The notes under the pieces are model-generated. The model saw only the letters and a list, made by a program, of their open reading frames with translations, did not search any database and was not told the origin of the DNA. Source: CAVXDY01 sp963760715 (lineage in GTDB: Bacteria; Actinomycetota; Thermoleophilia; Miltoncostaeales; Miltoncostaeaceae). Taken from it: a stretch of 64,000 bases of DNA. Position 1 is the stretch's first letter. Every line of letters begins with the position of its first letter. The DNA is taken from assembly GCA_963760715.1 (NCBI GenBank), contig CAVXDY010000007.1:310001-374000 (forward strand). Reading direction: 5' to 3'. Position numbers and translations under genes: made by a program. Positions 1 through 8,884 of this stretch are shown here, one piece after another.

Positions 1-2
1 TC

Positions 3-305
3 GTCGAGCGGTACGGAACGCACAGCGACGTCCCGGCCGCCCTCACGGACTACATCGCGGCGCGCAAGAGCTACGACTACGCCCACCACGGCCGCGCGGA
101 CAACCCGGACACGCTGTTCGTGCCGGACGAGATCGTCGACCACTTCTGCGTCCTGGGGACGGCCGGGGAGCACATCGCCAAGCTGCGGGAGCTGCGCGAC
201 GCCGGCATGGACCAGTTCGCGATCTACCTGATGCACGACGCGAAAGAGGCGACGCTCGACGCCTACGGCGCCGACGTGATCCCCGCGTTCGCCTCCGGCG
301 AGTGA
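3..305 (+). CDS. LLM-class F420-dependent oxidoreductase, C-terminal part
   Basis: The frame is open from the window edge to TGA at 303-305 and gives about 100 residues of the C-terminal end of a luciferase-like monooxygenase fold. The stretch that follows VPDEIVDHF, with a conserved GT-x-E-x-I-x-K-L-x-x-L loop and then a beta strand reading MDQFAIYLM, is typical of the last alpha/beta unit of F420-dependent LLM proteins. The N-terminus lies outside the window, so substrate and exact subfamily cannot be judged. The stop overlaps the GTG of the next gene, so the two are probably co-transcribed and may act in one oxidation pathway. Confidence 0.8.
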   Translation, partial: VERYGTHSDVPAALTDYIAARKSYDYAHHGRADNPDTLFVPDEIVDHFCVLGTAGEHIAKLRELRDAGMDQFAIYLMHDAKEATLDAYGADVIPAFASGE

Positions 306-1969
306 GCGCCGTTGAGATGGATGTGAACGCGGCCCTCGACGAGCTGCACCTCGCCGCGCAGCGGCTCGCGGGGACGACGGCGGCGGCCCGGGCCGCACTC
401 GCCCGGCAGTGCCTGACGGGCGTCGCGCAGGTGTCGGATGAGTGGGCGCGAACGACGACGGCCGCCAAGGGGCTGGAGGCGGACTCCCCGTGGATCGGCG
501 AAGAGCTCGCCACCGGCCCCATGGCGATCGCCCGCCAGCTCCAGCTGCTGGCCGCCTCGCTCGAGGGATTCGCCCGGACCGGAACCTCGCCCCTGCCGGG
601 TGCGCCGCACCGGGACCGGCGGGGTCGCCTCAGGGTTCCCGTGCTGCCGGTGAAGGGCCTGTACGACGGGATCGCGTTCAGGGGCTTCAGCGCGGAGGTG
701 GTCATGGAGGAGGGGATCCTCGAGGGGGATCTGCCGGATCACACGGCCCGAAGCCTGCGTCGCCCGGAAACCGGTGTCAGCCTGGTCCTCGGCGCCGGCA
801 ACGTGTCGAGCATCGCGGTGGCGGACACGATTCAGCACGTGCTCGCCGAGGGGCAGCCGACCGCCCTGAAGCTGCACCCGCACTTCGATGGCCTCGCCCC
901 GCTGCTCGAGACGGCCCTCGGGCCACTCGTGCGTCCCGGCTACGTCCGGATCGTGAGAGGCGGCGCCGAGGTCGGTGCGGTGGCGGCCCACGACCCGCGC
1001 GTCGACCTCGTGCACGTGACCGGCTCCCGCGCGACCTTCGACCGCATCGTGTGGGGGAACGGAAGCGAGACGCCCGAGGGGCGCGCGCAGGGGACTCCGA
1101 GCCTCGAGAAGCGGCTCGTCGCCGAGCTGGGCAACGTCACTCCGTGGATCGTCGTTCCCGGCCGGTGGACCGACAAGGAGGTGCGGTTCCAGGCGGAGAA
1201 CCTGGCCGGGTCGATCCTCAGCAACGCATCCTTCAACTGCGTCTGCCCGAAGGTGATCGTGACCTCGCGCGGATGGCGACAGCGCGAGCTCTTCCTCGAG
1301 ACGCTTCGAGGCATCCTCGCCGCGGTCCCTCCTCGCCCCGCCTTCTACCCGGGGGCGATCCAGCGATTCGTCGAGCTCGTGGGCGAGCCGGCCGGGGCCG
1401 CGCCGGGCCACCTCCCCAGCACCCTCCTCCGCGATACCGACCCGGATACCCGGCCGGAGCTGTTCGAGCAGGAGAACTTCGTCTGCGTCACCGCCGAGAC
1501 GAGCCTCGACGAGGTCGATCCGGCGGGCTTCCTGGACGCCGCGACGACGTTCGTGAACGAGCGCACCGCCGGAACGCTGGCGACGACGATCGTCGTCCAT
1601 CCCCGTCAACGGGCGGGCGGCCCGGTGGGCGAAGCCCTCGAGCGGGCCGTCGAGCGGCTGAGGTTCGGAACGGTGTGCATCAACCAGTTCGCCGGCCTCT
1701 CGTACCTGATGATGAGCACTCCCTGGGGCGGCTTTCCGGGCAGCACTCTCGACGACCCCGGGAGCGGGATGGGCTTCGCCCACAACACGTACCTGCTCGA
1801 CGGGATCGAGAAGACGGTGTTCGAGGGCCCATTCCGGATCTCTCCGAAGCCGGTGTGGTTTCCGAGCAACCGGAACACCGTCGGCGTCGGGCGCGCGCTG
1901 ACGGAGCTCTACCTCCGGCCCTCCCCGTTTCGAGTGCCCGCCCTACTCGCTCACGCACTCCGCGGGTAG
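302..1969 (+). CDS. Aldehyde dehydrogenase family protein
   Basis: A 555-residue protein starting at a GTG that overlaps the preceding TGA. It has the layout of the NAD(P)-dependent aldehyde dehydrogenase fold: a nucleotide-binding part near residues 155-260, a candidate general-base Glu275 in VAELGNVTPW, and a catalytic Cys at 313 (or 315) in SNASFNCVCPK. It is longer and more divergent than typical 480-500 residue ALDHs, and I cannot name the substrate. Its overlap with an F420-dependent oxidoreductase suggests stepwise oxidation of an alcohol or aldehyde. It converges with the aminotransferase, with a hairpin lying between the two stops. Confidence 0.8.
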   Translation: MSAVEMDVNAALDELHLAAQRLAGTTAAARAALARQCLTGVAQVSDEWARTTTAAKGLEADSPWIGEELATGPMAIARQLQLLAASLEGFARTGTSPLPGAPHRDRRGRLRVPVLPVKGLYDGIAFRGFSAEVVMEEGILEGDLPDHTARSLRRPETGVSLVLGAGNVSSIAVADTIQHVLAEGQPTALKLHPHFDGLAPLLETALGPLVRPGYVRIVRGGAEVGAVAAHDPRVDLVHVTGSRATFDRIVWGNGSETPEGRAQGTPSLEKRLVAELGNVTPWIVVPGRWTDKEVRFQAENLAGSILSNASFNCVCPKVIVTSRGWRQRELFLETLRGILAAVPPRPAFYPGAIQRFVELVGEPAGAAPGHLPSTLLRDTDPDTRPELFEQENFVCVTAETSLDEVDPAGFLDAATTFVNERTAGTLATTIVVHPRQRAGGPVGEALERAVERLRFGTVCINQFAGLSYLMMSTPWGGFPGSTLDDPGSGMGFAHNTYLLDGIEKTVFEGPFRISPKPVWFPSNRNTVGVGRALTELYLRPSPFRVPALLAHALRG

Positions 1970-1981
1970 TCGCCGGGCACG

Positions 1982-2021
1982 GCTCCTGGAGGGGCCGTCG
2001 GCGGGCCCCCGGCTCAGGAGC
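1982..2021. terminator. Bidirectional terminator-like hairpin
   Basis: GCTCCTG at 1982-1988 pairs with CAGGAGC at 2015-2021, and the inner GGGGCC and GGGCCCC segments can extend the stem. It lies between the convergent stops of the aldehyde dehydrogenase and the aminotransferase and reaches 8 bases into the latter. There is no T-run, as is common in GC-rich actinobacteria. Confidence 0.5.
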
Positions 2022-3423
2022 GCACCCCGCTCGTCACGGGCAGCCGCATCTCGGTGACGGCACCCTCGATCGCGCGGCCCAGGCGCGCCACGATCTCCTC
2101 GAGGACCGCCTCGTCGGCGGTCAGCGACGGGGCGATCTGCACGACCACGTCGCCACGGCCGTCTCCCCGCGCGATGAGGTGCTGCCCGCGCAGATGGCGC
2201 GGCATCACCTCGCCCACGAAGCGCAGCTTGTCGGGGCCGGTCAACGGCGACCCGTCCTCGTCGGCCACGATCTCGGCCGCCCAGAAGAAGCCGTCGCCGC
2301 GCACGTCGCCGACCGCGGGGATCTCGAGCAGCCCGCGCATCAGCTCCTCGAGGTGGGGCGTCCTGCGCCGGACGCCCTCCAGGACGCCCTCGCGCTCGTA
2401 GATCTCGAGGGACTTCAGCGCGACGGCCGCGCTGACCGGGTGACCGCCGAAGGTGAGGCCGTGCATCAGCGTGCAGTCCGGCTCGCGCAGCACGTTGACG
2501 ATCCCCTGGGAGAGCATGACGGCGCCCATCGGGATGTGGCCGGAGGTGAGCCCCTTGGCGAGCGTGATGACGTCGGGGGCGCCGTCGTAGCGGGTCACCC
2601 CGAAGTACTCGCCGAGGCGCCCGAAGCCCGAGATCACCTCGTCGGCGTGCAGCAGGAACCCGTACCGGTCGGCGAGCGCGCGCAGGCCCGGCCAGTAGCC
2701 CGCCGGCGGCGTGAAGCACCCGCCCGCGTTCTGGATCGGCTCCGCCGTGAGCATCGCGATCGTCTCCGGGCCCTCCTCGATGATCACGGCCTCGATCTCC
2801 GCCAGCAGGCGCGCGCAGAACGCGGCGTCGTCGTCGCCCTCGGGCTGGCGGTAGCGGTTGGTGTTCGAGACGTGCCGCACCTCGAGCGCGGGCGGGCCGA
2901 ACGGCGCCTTGTAGCTGTCGACGCCCGAGATCGCGAGCGCCCCGAGGTTGACCCCGTGGTAGGCGATCTTCCGGGCGATGACCTTGTGCCGCGCCGGCTC
3001 GCCCCTCTGCACGAAGTGCTGACGCGCGATCTTCCAGGCCGACTCGACCGACTCCGAGCCCCCGCAGGTGAAGAAGGAGTGGGTGATGCCCGCCGGCGCC
3101 CGCGCGGCGAGCTCGGTGGCCAGGTTGATGGCCGCGGGCGTCGCGGTCGACCAGTTGGTGGTGTACGGGATGGCCGCGAGCTGCTCCGCGGCCGCCTCGG
3201 CGATCTCCGCGCCGTGGTCGTAGCCGAGCTGCATGCAGAACATCCCGGAGAGCGCGTCCAGATGACGGACGCCGCGGGTGTCGATGACCTCGCAGCCCTC
3301 GCCCCGCACGTACACCGGCAGCTCGGCCAGGCCCGGGCCGAAGGCCCCGTTGCGGGCGAACTGCTGCACCAGGTGGTCGTGGGCGAGCGCCTGGAGCTCG
3401 TCGTGGCTCTGACTCATGCCCAT
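2014..3423 (-). CDS. Class III PLP-dependent aminotransferase (omega-amino acid type)
   Basis: A fold-type I PLP transaminase of about 469 residues. The PLP Lys is at about residue 290 in ITLAKGLTSG, the ring-binding Asp at about 261 in HADEVISGFG, and the phosphate-binding TCGGSESVE near 120. These match the omega-amino acid:pyruvate and beta-alanine family. AAAGGTGG lies 10 bases before the ATG at 3423; the ATG at 3417 overlaps the upstream stop as ATGA and is an alternative start. It is co-transcribed with a methylmalonate-semialdehyde dehydrogenase, which is known to oxidise the semialdehyde that such transaminases make. The pair therefore probably degrades beta-alanine or 3-aminoisobutyrate. 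Confidence 0.85.
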   Translation of the reverse strand: MGMSQSHDELQALAHDHLVQQFARNGAFGPGLAELPVYVRGEGCEVIDTRGVRHLDALSGMFCMQLGYDHGAEIAEAAAEQLAAIPYTTNWSTATPAAINLATELAARAPAGITHSFFTCGGSESVESAWKIARQHFVQRGEPARHKVIARKIAYHGVNLGALAISGVDSYKAPFGPPALEVRHVSNTNRYRQPEGDDDAAFCARLLAEIEAVIIEEGPETIAMLTAEPIQNAGGCFTPPAGYWPGLRALADRYGFLLHADEVISGFGRLGEYFGVTRYDGAPDVITLAKGLTSGHIPMGAVMLSQGIVNVLREPDCTLMHGLTFGGHPVSAAVALKSLEIYEREGVLEGVRRRTPHLEELMRGLLEIPAVGDVRGDGFFWAAEIVADEDGSPLTGPDKLRFVGEVMPRHLRGQHLIARGDGRGDVVVQIAPSLTADEAVLEEIVARLGRAIEGAVTEMRLPVTSGVRS

Positions 3424-4892
3424 CGCGTGGTCACCACCTTTCGGCGGGTGTAGAAGGTGAACGCGTCGTGGCCGGTGGCGTGCAGGTCGCCGACCATGGA
3501 GTCCTTCCAGCCGGAGAACGGGAACCACGCGACCGGGGCGGCCACCCCGATGTTGACGCCGAGCATCCCCGACTCGATGCGCTGGCGGAACCGCTGGGCG
3601 GCGCCGCCCGACGCGGTGAAGAGGATGGCGGAGTTCCCGTAGCGCGACCCGTTGGTCCAGTCGATGGCCGCGTCCAGGTCGGGGACGCGCACGACCGAGA
3701 GCACCGGCCCGAACAGCTCCTCGCGCCCGGCCCGCGCCTCCGGATCGGTGAGGTCGAGGATCGTGGGGCCCAGCTCGCAGCCGCCCGGGCCGCCGTCGCC
3801 GCGGCCGTCGAGCACGATCCGGGCGCCGCCCTCGGCGGCGGTGCGGATCTCATCCTCGAGGCGCTCCCGCGCCTGCGGCGACACGACCGGGCAGACGTCC
3901 GTCGCCTCGTCGAGCCCCGGCCCCACGCGGAGCCCCCGGGCCCCGTCAACGATCCGCGCGAGCGCGGCGTCCTGCTCCGCGGTCGTGCCCACGAGCACCA
4001 CCACCGACCCGGCCAGGCAGCGCTGGCCCGCGCCACCGAACGCCGAGCTGGAGACCCCGCCGACCATCAGGCCCGGGTCCGCGTCGGGCATCACGATCAT
4101 CGAGTTCTTGGCGCCCCCGAGCGCCTGGACGCGCTTGCCGGAGGCGATCGCCCGCGACGCCACGTACTGGGCGACCGTCGCCGACCCCACGAACGAGACG
4201 GCGTCGACGCCGTCCGAGTCGAGGAGGGCGTTGACGGCGTCGTGGGCCCCGTGGACCAGGTTCACCACGCCGGGCGGGATGGCGTCGATGCCGGCGATCA
4301 GCTCCACGATGCGCTCGGGCGCCAGCGGGTCCTGCTCCGACGGCTTCAGCACGATCGCGTTGCCGCAGACGATGGCGTAGGGGATGAACCAGAGCGGGAC
4401 CATGGCGGGGAAGTTGAACGGCGTGATCGCGGCCACGACGCCGACCGGCTGGTTGAAGCTCTCCACGTCGATGCCGCGCGAGACGCCCTCGAGCACCTCA
4501 CCCTTCAGCAGGTGCGGCGCGGCGATGGCCGCCTCGACCGACTCGATCCCGCGGCCCACCTCCGCGAAGGCGTCCGGCACGGTCTTGCCCATGTCGGTCG
4601 CCACGAGGCGGGCGAGCTCGTCCTTGTGGGCCACCAGCACCTGGCGCAGGTCCATCAGGGCCCGGGCGCGCGCCGGCACCGGCGTCGCCGCCCAGCCCGG
4701 CTGCGCGGCGCGGGCGGCCGCCACGGCGCGCTCCACGTCGGCCGTGACCGAGAGCGGCACCCGGGCCAGGTCCTCACCGGTGGCGGGGTTGCGGGAGACG
4801 AGCGCGGCATCGGAGCCGGGCCGTTCCCACGAGCCTCCCACGAAGTTGTTCAGCGACCGCGGGGCGGCCGGGGCATCGACGGATGGCGGCAT
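3414..4892 (-). CDS. mmsA: CoA-acylating methylmalonate-semialdehyde dehydrogenase
   Basis: A 492-residue ALDH. It has oxyanion Asn160 in ITPFNFPAMVP, Lys183 in VLKPSEQ, and catalytic Cys292 in GGAGQRCLAGS. It also has the LGGAKNSMIVMPDAD stretch at the place of the usual catalytic Glu, a hallmark of the CoA-acylating MMSDH subfamily that hydrolyses no ester but transfers to CoA. The ATG at 4892 is preceded by GAGAGGGA; an upstream in-frame extension looks non-coding. The gene overlaps the aminotransferase by the ATGA junction. The predicted product is propionyl-CoA or acetyl-CoA from methylmalonate or malonate semialdehyde, in the cytosol. Confidence 0.9.
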   Translation of the reverse strand: MPPSVDAPAAPRSLNNFVGGSWERPGSDAALVSRNPATGEDLARVPLSVTADVERAVAAARAAQPGWAATPVPARARALMDLRQVLVAHKDELARLVATDMGKTVPDAFAEVGRGIESVEAAIAAPHLLKGEVLEGVSRGIDVESFNQPVGVVAAITPFNFPAMVPLWFIPYAIVCGNAIVLKPSEQDPLAPERIVELIAGIDAIPPGVVNLVHGAHDAVNALLDSDGVDAVSFVGSATVAQYVASRAIASGKRVQALGGAKNSMIVMPDADPGLMVGGVSSSAFGGAGQRCLAGSVVVLVGTTAEQDAALARIVDGARGLRVGPGLDEATDVCPVVSPQARERLEDEIRTAAEGGARIVLDGRGDGGPGGCELGPTILDLTDPEARAGREELFGPVLSVVRVPDLDAAIDWTNGSRYGNSAILFTASGGAAQRFRQRIESGMLGVNIGVAAPVAWFPFSGWKDSMVGDLHATGHDAFTFYTRRKVVTTRWA

Positions 4893-5058
4893 CGGTCCCT
4901 CTCGGTTCGGGCGGACGTGACACCGGGATGGTGACACGACGGGCGAGCCGGGTTGGTTCCCGGATGGCTGGATTGGCAGATTAGTGGGGCGAGGGGGCCT
5001 GGCTCCACGGCCACGTTCCTCGGGATCCCGCCATCCGCGACGCCACGAAGGAGGCAGC

Positions 5059-5590
5059 ATGGAGCTCCCGCCGATCGTCAGCCAGGAGGAATGGCAGCGC
5101 TCCCACGAGGCCCTGCTGGAGAGGGAGAAGGAGGCCACCCGAGCCCGGGACGCCCTGGCCGCCGAGCGCCGCCGTCAGCCGATGACCGAGTTCGCCCCGG
5201 ACCACGCCTTCGAGGGGCCCGGCGGCGTCGTCACGCTGGCCGACCTCTTCGGGGGCCGCCGGCAGCTGCTCGTCTACCACTTCTGGTTCCCGCCGGACGG
5301 CACGCCGTGCCGAGGATGCTCGATGTTCGCCGACCAGGTCAGCCCCCTGGCCCATCAACGCGCGCGACACCTGCGCTCGACGTCTTCCTGCGCGACGGCG
5401 ATCGCGTGTTCCTCACGTACGCCACGAGGGCCGTGGCGTCGAGGCGCTCGGCAGCGTCTGGACGTTCCTCGACCTGACCCCCCTCGGCCGTCAGGAGGAG
5501 TGGGAGGACACCCCGCCCGGCCGCCCGCAGACGCCCCCCTACCGGTGGTGGCGGCTGCACGACGAGTACGGGACGTCCGTGGGCCCCTAG
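5059..5590 (+). pseudogene. Broken DUF899 thioredoxin-like protein
   Basis: The ATG at 5059 follows a strong GAAGGAGGC and opens a typical DUF899 N-terminus (IVSQEEWQRSHEALL, then LLVYHFWFPP and PCRGCSMFAD). After SPLAH near 5355 the reading moves to another frame for LDVFLRDGDRVFLTYAT, then to a third for GVEALGSVWTFLDLTPLGRQEEW and the normal C-terminus YRWWRLHDEY, ending at TAG 5588-5590. The usual stretch of roughly 40-60 residues between the NARDT region and the FLRDGDRVF strand is missing. Both ends of the family are recognisable, so this is an intact gene that suffered an internal deletion and at least two frame changes. Confidence 0.75.
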
Positions 5591-5603
5591 GCTCGGCTCA
5601 GTG

Positions 5604-6149
5604 ATGATCCCGCGCGGCATGGTCCACGGGCGCTTCCAGCCGCTGCACAACGGCCACCTCGCGTACCTCGAGGCCGCGGCCGGGCGGTGCGCGCACCTCT
5701 TCGTGGGCATCACGAACCCGGACCGCCGGGCGGTGAGGCCCGAGGAGGACGATCCCCGGCGGCACCTCCCCGAGTCGAACCCGCTCACCTACACCGAGCG
5801 GCTCCTCATGATCGGCGCGGCGGCCGAGGCGGCCGGGATCGCGGGGATCCGCATCATCCCCTTCCCGGTCACCGAGCCGGACCTCTGGGACGACTACGTC
5901 CCGCCGGACGCGGTCCACTTCGTCCGCCTCTTCTCCCCCTGGGGGAACTCCAAGCTCGATCGCCTCCGGGCGCGCGGGTATCGCACCGAGGTCCTCGAGG
6001 CGCCCGAGGGGAAGATGGTCTCGGGGGAGCAGGTTCGCGCGGCCATCCGGGACGGGGGCGACTGGCGCGGCCTGGTGCCGCCCGCGGTGGCCCGCTTCAT
6101 CGACGACCTCCCCGCCGGCCATGCGCTCGCTCCTCGTCCTGCTGCTTGA
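5604..6149 (+). CDS. nadM: Archaeal-type nicotinamide-nucleotide adenylyltransferase
   Basis: A nucleotidyltransferase of about 181 residues. The signature HGRFQPLHNGHLAYLE at the N-terminus contains the (H/T)xGH box, FVGITNPD follows, and the second motif VSGEQVRAAI near the C-terminus corresponds to the ISSTxxR-type loop. This is the NadM-like architecture that joins NMN and ATP into NAD. GTG 5601, ATG 5604 and ATG 5619 are all possible starts, and none has a clear ribosome-binding site, so translation could be leaderless. The 3' end overlaps the next gene by 29 bases, implying coupled expression. Confidence 0.8.
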   Translation: MIPRGMVHGRFQPLHNGHLAYLEAAAGRCAHLFVGITNPDRRAVRPEEDDPRRHLPESNPLTYTERLLMIGAAAEAAGIAGIRIIPFPVTEPDLWDDYVPPDAVHFVRLFSPWGNSKLDRLRARGYRTEVLEAPEGKMVSGEQVRAAIRDGGDWRGLVPPAVARFIDDLPAGHALAPRPAA

Positions 6150-7416
6150 CGGTCTCGGGGACCGGGCGCACCCCGACCACGGGGGGCGCACGGCGAACGA
6201 GGCGGCCCACACCCCCAACCTGGACGCCCTCGCCGCGCGCGGCTCCACCGGCCTGCTCCTGCCGCTGGGCCCCGGCCGCGCGCCGTCGAGCGAGGTCGCG
6301 CACTGGGCCATCCTGGGCTATCCACCGGCCGAGTTCCCCGGCCGCGCGGTCCTCGAGGCCCGCGGACACGGCGATTCACCGGCCGCCGGCGAGGTGCTCG
6401 CCCACGCGGCCCTCCGGACCACCGAGCGCCGCGACGGCGCCATCTGGGTGACCGGCCGGGCCGGTCCCGGCGACGCCGGGGACGCCGGGGACCTGGTGGG
6501 GGCCATCCCACGGCGCACGATCGGCGGGCTCGCGATGGAGCTGCGCCCGCTCGTGCCGGAGAGGGGCGAGGGCGTCCTGGTCGTCACGGGCGGCGCCCAC
6601 GACGCCGTCACCGACACGGACCCGTTCTTCCGCGACCGCCTGCCGATGCTCCGCCCGCGGCCCCTGGTGCCCGGGGCCGCGGCCACGGCCCGCGCGGCCG
6701 AGCTCTGGAGCCGCGCCACCCTGCGCGCCCTGGAGCGCCACCCGGTCAACGCCGCGCGGCGCCGCCGCGACCGGCCTCCCCTCGGGGCGGTCACGCTCAA
6801 GTGGTGGGGCCGCCCGCGGGAGGCCCCTTCCTTCCGCGCGCGCCACGGCCTCGACGGCGTCCTGATCGCCGCCTCGCCCTTCCTCGCCGGGCTGGCGGCG
6901 ACCATGGGCCTGCGGTTCGTGCGCTGCGCCGAGGGCGCCGACGCCGCGGCCGCCCTCCGCGAGCGGCTCGGCCTGGCCCGGACGGCTCTCGACGGGGGCG
7001 CCACCTTCGTCTTCTGCCACCTCAAGGCCACCGACGAGGCCGGCCACACCAAGGACCCGGCCGAGAAGCGACGCACGATCGAGGCCGTCGATGCGGCGCT
7101 CGAGGGCCTCGGCGACCGCTTCGCCGACGCGATCGTCTGCGTCACCGGCGACCACGCCACGCCGACCTCGCCCGAGGTCATCCACTCGGGGGATCCGGTG
7201 CCGTTCCTCCTGGCCGGGCCCGGTGTGCGGGCCGACCGGGTGGAGCGCTTCGGGGAGCTCGACTGCGCGGACGGACTGCTCGGCCGCCTCACGGGCCCGG
7301 ACGTGATGCCCGTGCTGCTGAACGCCGCCGACCGGCCGCTCTTCCTGGGCTCGCGCCCCACCCCGGTCCCGTCGCCCCAGGGATTCCCGGCCGACGTCGA
7401 GCCCCTGCGGCCCTAG
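6121..7416 (+). CDS. apgM: Cofactor-independent phosphoglycerate mutase, archaeal type
   Basis: A 431-residue alkaline-phosphatase superfamily protein. The metal-binding N-terminal LLLLDGLGDR, a substrate-side SEVAHWAILGYPP with the candidate nucleophile Ser, and the C-terminal FCHLKATDEAGH, VTGDHATPT and HSGDPVP metal motifs match the archaeal-type 2,3-bisphosphoglycerate-independent mutase. It would interconvert 3- and 2-phosphoglycerate. The start lies inside nadM. The TAG stop sits in a CTAG that also holds the stop of the convergent acyl-CoA dehydrogenase. Confidence 0.85.
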   Translation: MRSLLVLLLDGLGDRAHPDHGGRTANEAAHTPNLDALAARGSTGLLLPLGPGRAPSSEVAHWAILGYPPAEFPGRAVLEARGHGDSPAAGEVLAHAALRTTERRDGAIWVTGRAGPGDAGDAGDLVGAIPRRTIGGLAMELRPLVPERGEGVLVVTGGAHDAVTDTDPFFRDRLPMLRPRPLVPGAAATARAAELWSRATLRALERHPVNAARRRRDRPPLGAVTLKWWGRPREAPSFRARHGLDGVLIAASPFLAGLAATMGLRFVRCAEGADAAAALRERLGLARTALDGGATFVFCHLKATDEAGHTKDPAEKRRTIEAVDAALEGLGDRFADAIVCVTGDHATPTSPEVIHSGDPVPFLLAGPGVRADRVERFGELDCADGLLGRLTGPDVMPVLLNAADRPLFLGSRPTPVPSPQGFPADVEPLRP

Positions 7417-8657
7417 ACGGCCAGGTCGCCCCCGGTGAGGCTCTCGGCGATCATGGCCCGCTGGATCTCGGTGGTGCCGGCCGGGATGCGCAGGTTGCGC
7501 GCGACCCGGTAGATGCGCTCGAGCCCGGTCTCGGCCAGCAGGCCCCGCCCGCCGTGCACCTGGATCGCCCGGTCCGACACGCGCATCAGGGCCTCGTCGC
7601 ACCAGGTCTTCAGCGTCGAGAGGTCCCGCCGCTCGGCCGCGCCCACGGGACCGCCCTCCAGCAGCCCGGCGTCGTCCAGGCGCGCCAGGATCTCCAGCGA
7701 GAGCGCCCGCATGGCCCGCCAGTCCATGTAGACGTCGCTCAGGCGCTCGGCGACCGCCCCGAAGTCGGCGATCGGCCGCCCGAACGCCCGGCGCTCGGCG
7801 GTGTAGCGCACGGACTTGTCGAGGCAGTGGCCGGCGAGGCCCGAGCACATCCCGCCCCGGCGGCTGCGCGCCCAGTTGATCCAGAGGAAGACGAGGTCGA
7901 GGCCCGCGCCCTCCTCGCCCATCAGGGCGCTGTGCGGCAGGCGCACGTCCGTGAACGCGAGCAGCCCGGTCTGGCCGTCGGCCATGATCGTCTGCTGCAC
8001 CGGGCCCCGGGCGGCGCCGGGAGCGTCCATGGGGACCAGGAAGGCCGTCAGCGCTCGGCGCTCGGCGCCCTCGACGCGCGCGATCACCTGCGCGTGCTCC
8101 ACGAACGGAGCCCCCGTGATCAGGTGCTTCACCCCGTTCAGCACCCAGCCCTCGCCGTCGCGGCGCGCGGAGGTCTCGAGCGCGAGGGCGTCCGAGCCGG
8201 CCCCCGGCTCGGTGAGCGCGAAGGCCACGCTGGTGCGCCCGGCGAGGAAGCCGGCCAGGTGGCGCTCGCGCGACTCCGGGCTCCAGTGGCCCACCAGGTG
8301 GCTCGGGCCGTCGGTCCAGGCGAGCATCCACTGCACCCCGCGCAGGCCGTGCCGGTACACCTCCTCCTGGATGTAGAAGGTGTCCACGAGGCCGAGGCCC
8401 AGGCCGTCGGGCGCGGGAAGGTGGGGGCAGTACAGGCCGGCGCTCGCCGAGGCCTGCTGCATCCGGCGCTTGAGCCCGATCATGGGCGCGGCCAGGCGGC
8501 CGTCCGCCTCCAGCGCGAAGGCGGTCGGCCCGATCTCCTCCTCGACCTCCTCCACCATCGGGAGGGCCTCCTCGGCGATGAACCGGCGCACCCGCTCGAG
8601 CGCCCGGCGGCCCGCATCGGAGGGCGGATACCCGCGTGACGGGGCCGGCGGGCTCAC
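7413..8657 (-). CDS. Acyl-CoA dehydrogenase family protein
   Basis: A 414-residue flavoprotein. It contains FALTEPGAGSDA (FAD- and substrate-binding), FGRPIADFGAVAERL, the IQVHGGRGLLAETGLERIYR segment, and a C-terminus with GTTEIQRAMIAESL. The Glu in the LLAETGLER region is the likely catalytic base region; I cannot fix the residue without alignment. A GTG at 8657 overlaps the stop of the collapsed selD upstream (GTGA), so I prefer it to the longer frame. The TAG shares a CTAG with apgM. The likely role is alpha-beta oxidation of an acyl-CoA thioester. Confidence 0.85.
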   Translation of the reverse strand: MSPPAPSRGYPPSDAGRRALERVRRFIAEEALPMVEEVEEEIGPTAFALEADGRLAAPMIGLKRRMQQASASAGLYCPHLPAPDGLGLGLVDTFYIQEEVYRHGLRGVQWMLAWTDGPSHLVGHWSPESRERHLAGFLAGRTSVAFALTEPGAGSDALALETSARRDGEGWVLNGVKHLITGAPFVEHAQVIARVEGAERRALTAFLVPMDAPGAARGPVQQTIMADGQTGLLAFTDVRLPHSALMGEEGAGLDLVFLWINWARSRRGGMCSGLAGHCLDKSVRYTAERRAFGRPIADFGAVAERLSDVYMDWRAMRALSLEILARLDDAGLLEGGPVGAAERRDLSTLKTWCDEALMRVSDRAIQVHGGRGLLAETGLERIYRVARNLRIPAGTTEIQRAMIAESLTGGDLAV

Positions 8658-8833
8658 GCGGTCACGACGATGCGGCCGGCGGGTCCGTCGGTCAGCCGCC
8701 CGATCTCCCGGTGGGGCACCCCGCGACCGGCGAGCTCGCGGCGCAACCCGTCCCTCCGCCCCGGCCCCACGGCGAGCAGCAGGCCGCCGCTCCAGCCGCA
8801 CCCTCCGCCCCGAGCCAAGCTGGTGAGTCGCAC
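8654..8833 (-). pseudogene. selD: Collapsed selenophosphate synthetase (selD), 59 codons
   Basis: A GTG at 8833 with AGGGGAAGG just upstream opens RLTSLARGGGCG, the N-terminal catalytic Cys/Sec loop of SelD. It then joins directly to SGGLLLAVGPGRRDGL and a C-terminal end IGRLTDGPAGRIVV that matches the extreme C-terminus of SelD. About 250 central residues of the AIR-synthase fold, including the ATP-binding part, are absent. The frame is open throughout and its TGA overlaps the next gene's GTG. It cannot be an active kinase. It may persist as a leader that couples translation of the acyl-CoA dehydrogenase. Confidence 0.6.
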
Positions 8834-8884
8834 GACGCCTTCCCCTCAGTCGGTTCCCCGTGCCACGTCCGACCGGGCGTCAGA

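Noticed and set aside
442..3453. 1000-codon plus-strand frame over the ALDH and aminotransferase
   Set aside because: It reads in a shifted or antisense frame of two clear enzymes and has an Arg/Pro-rich shadow composition.
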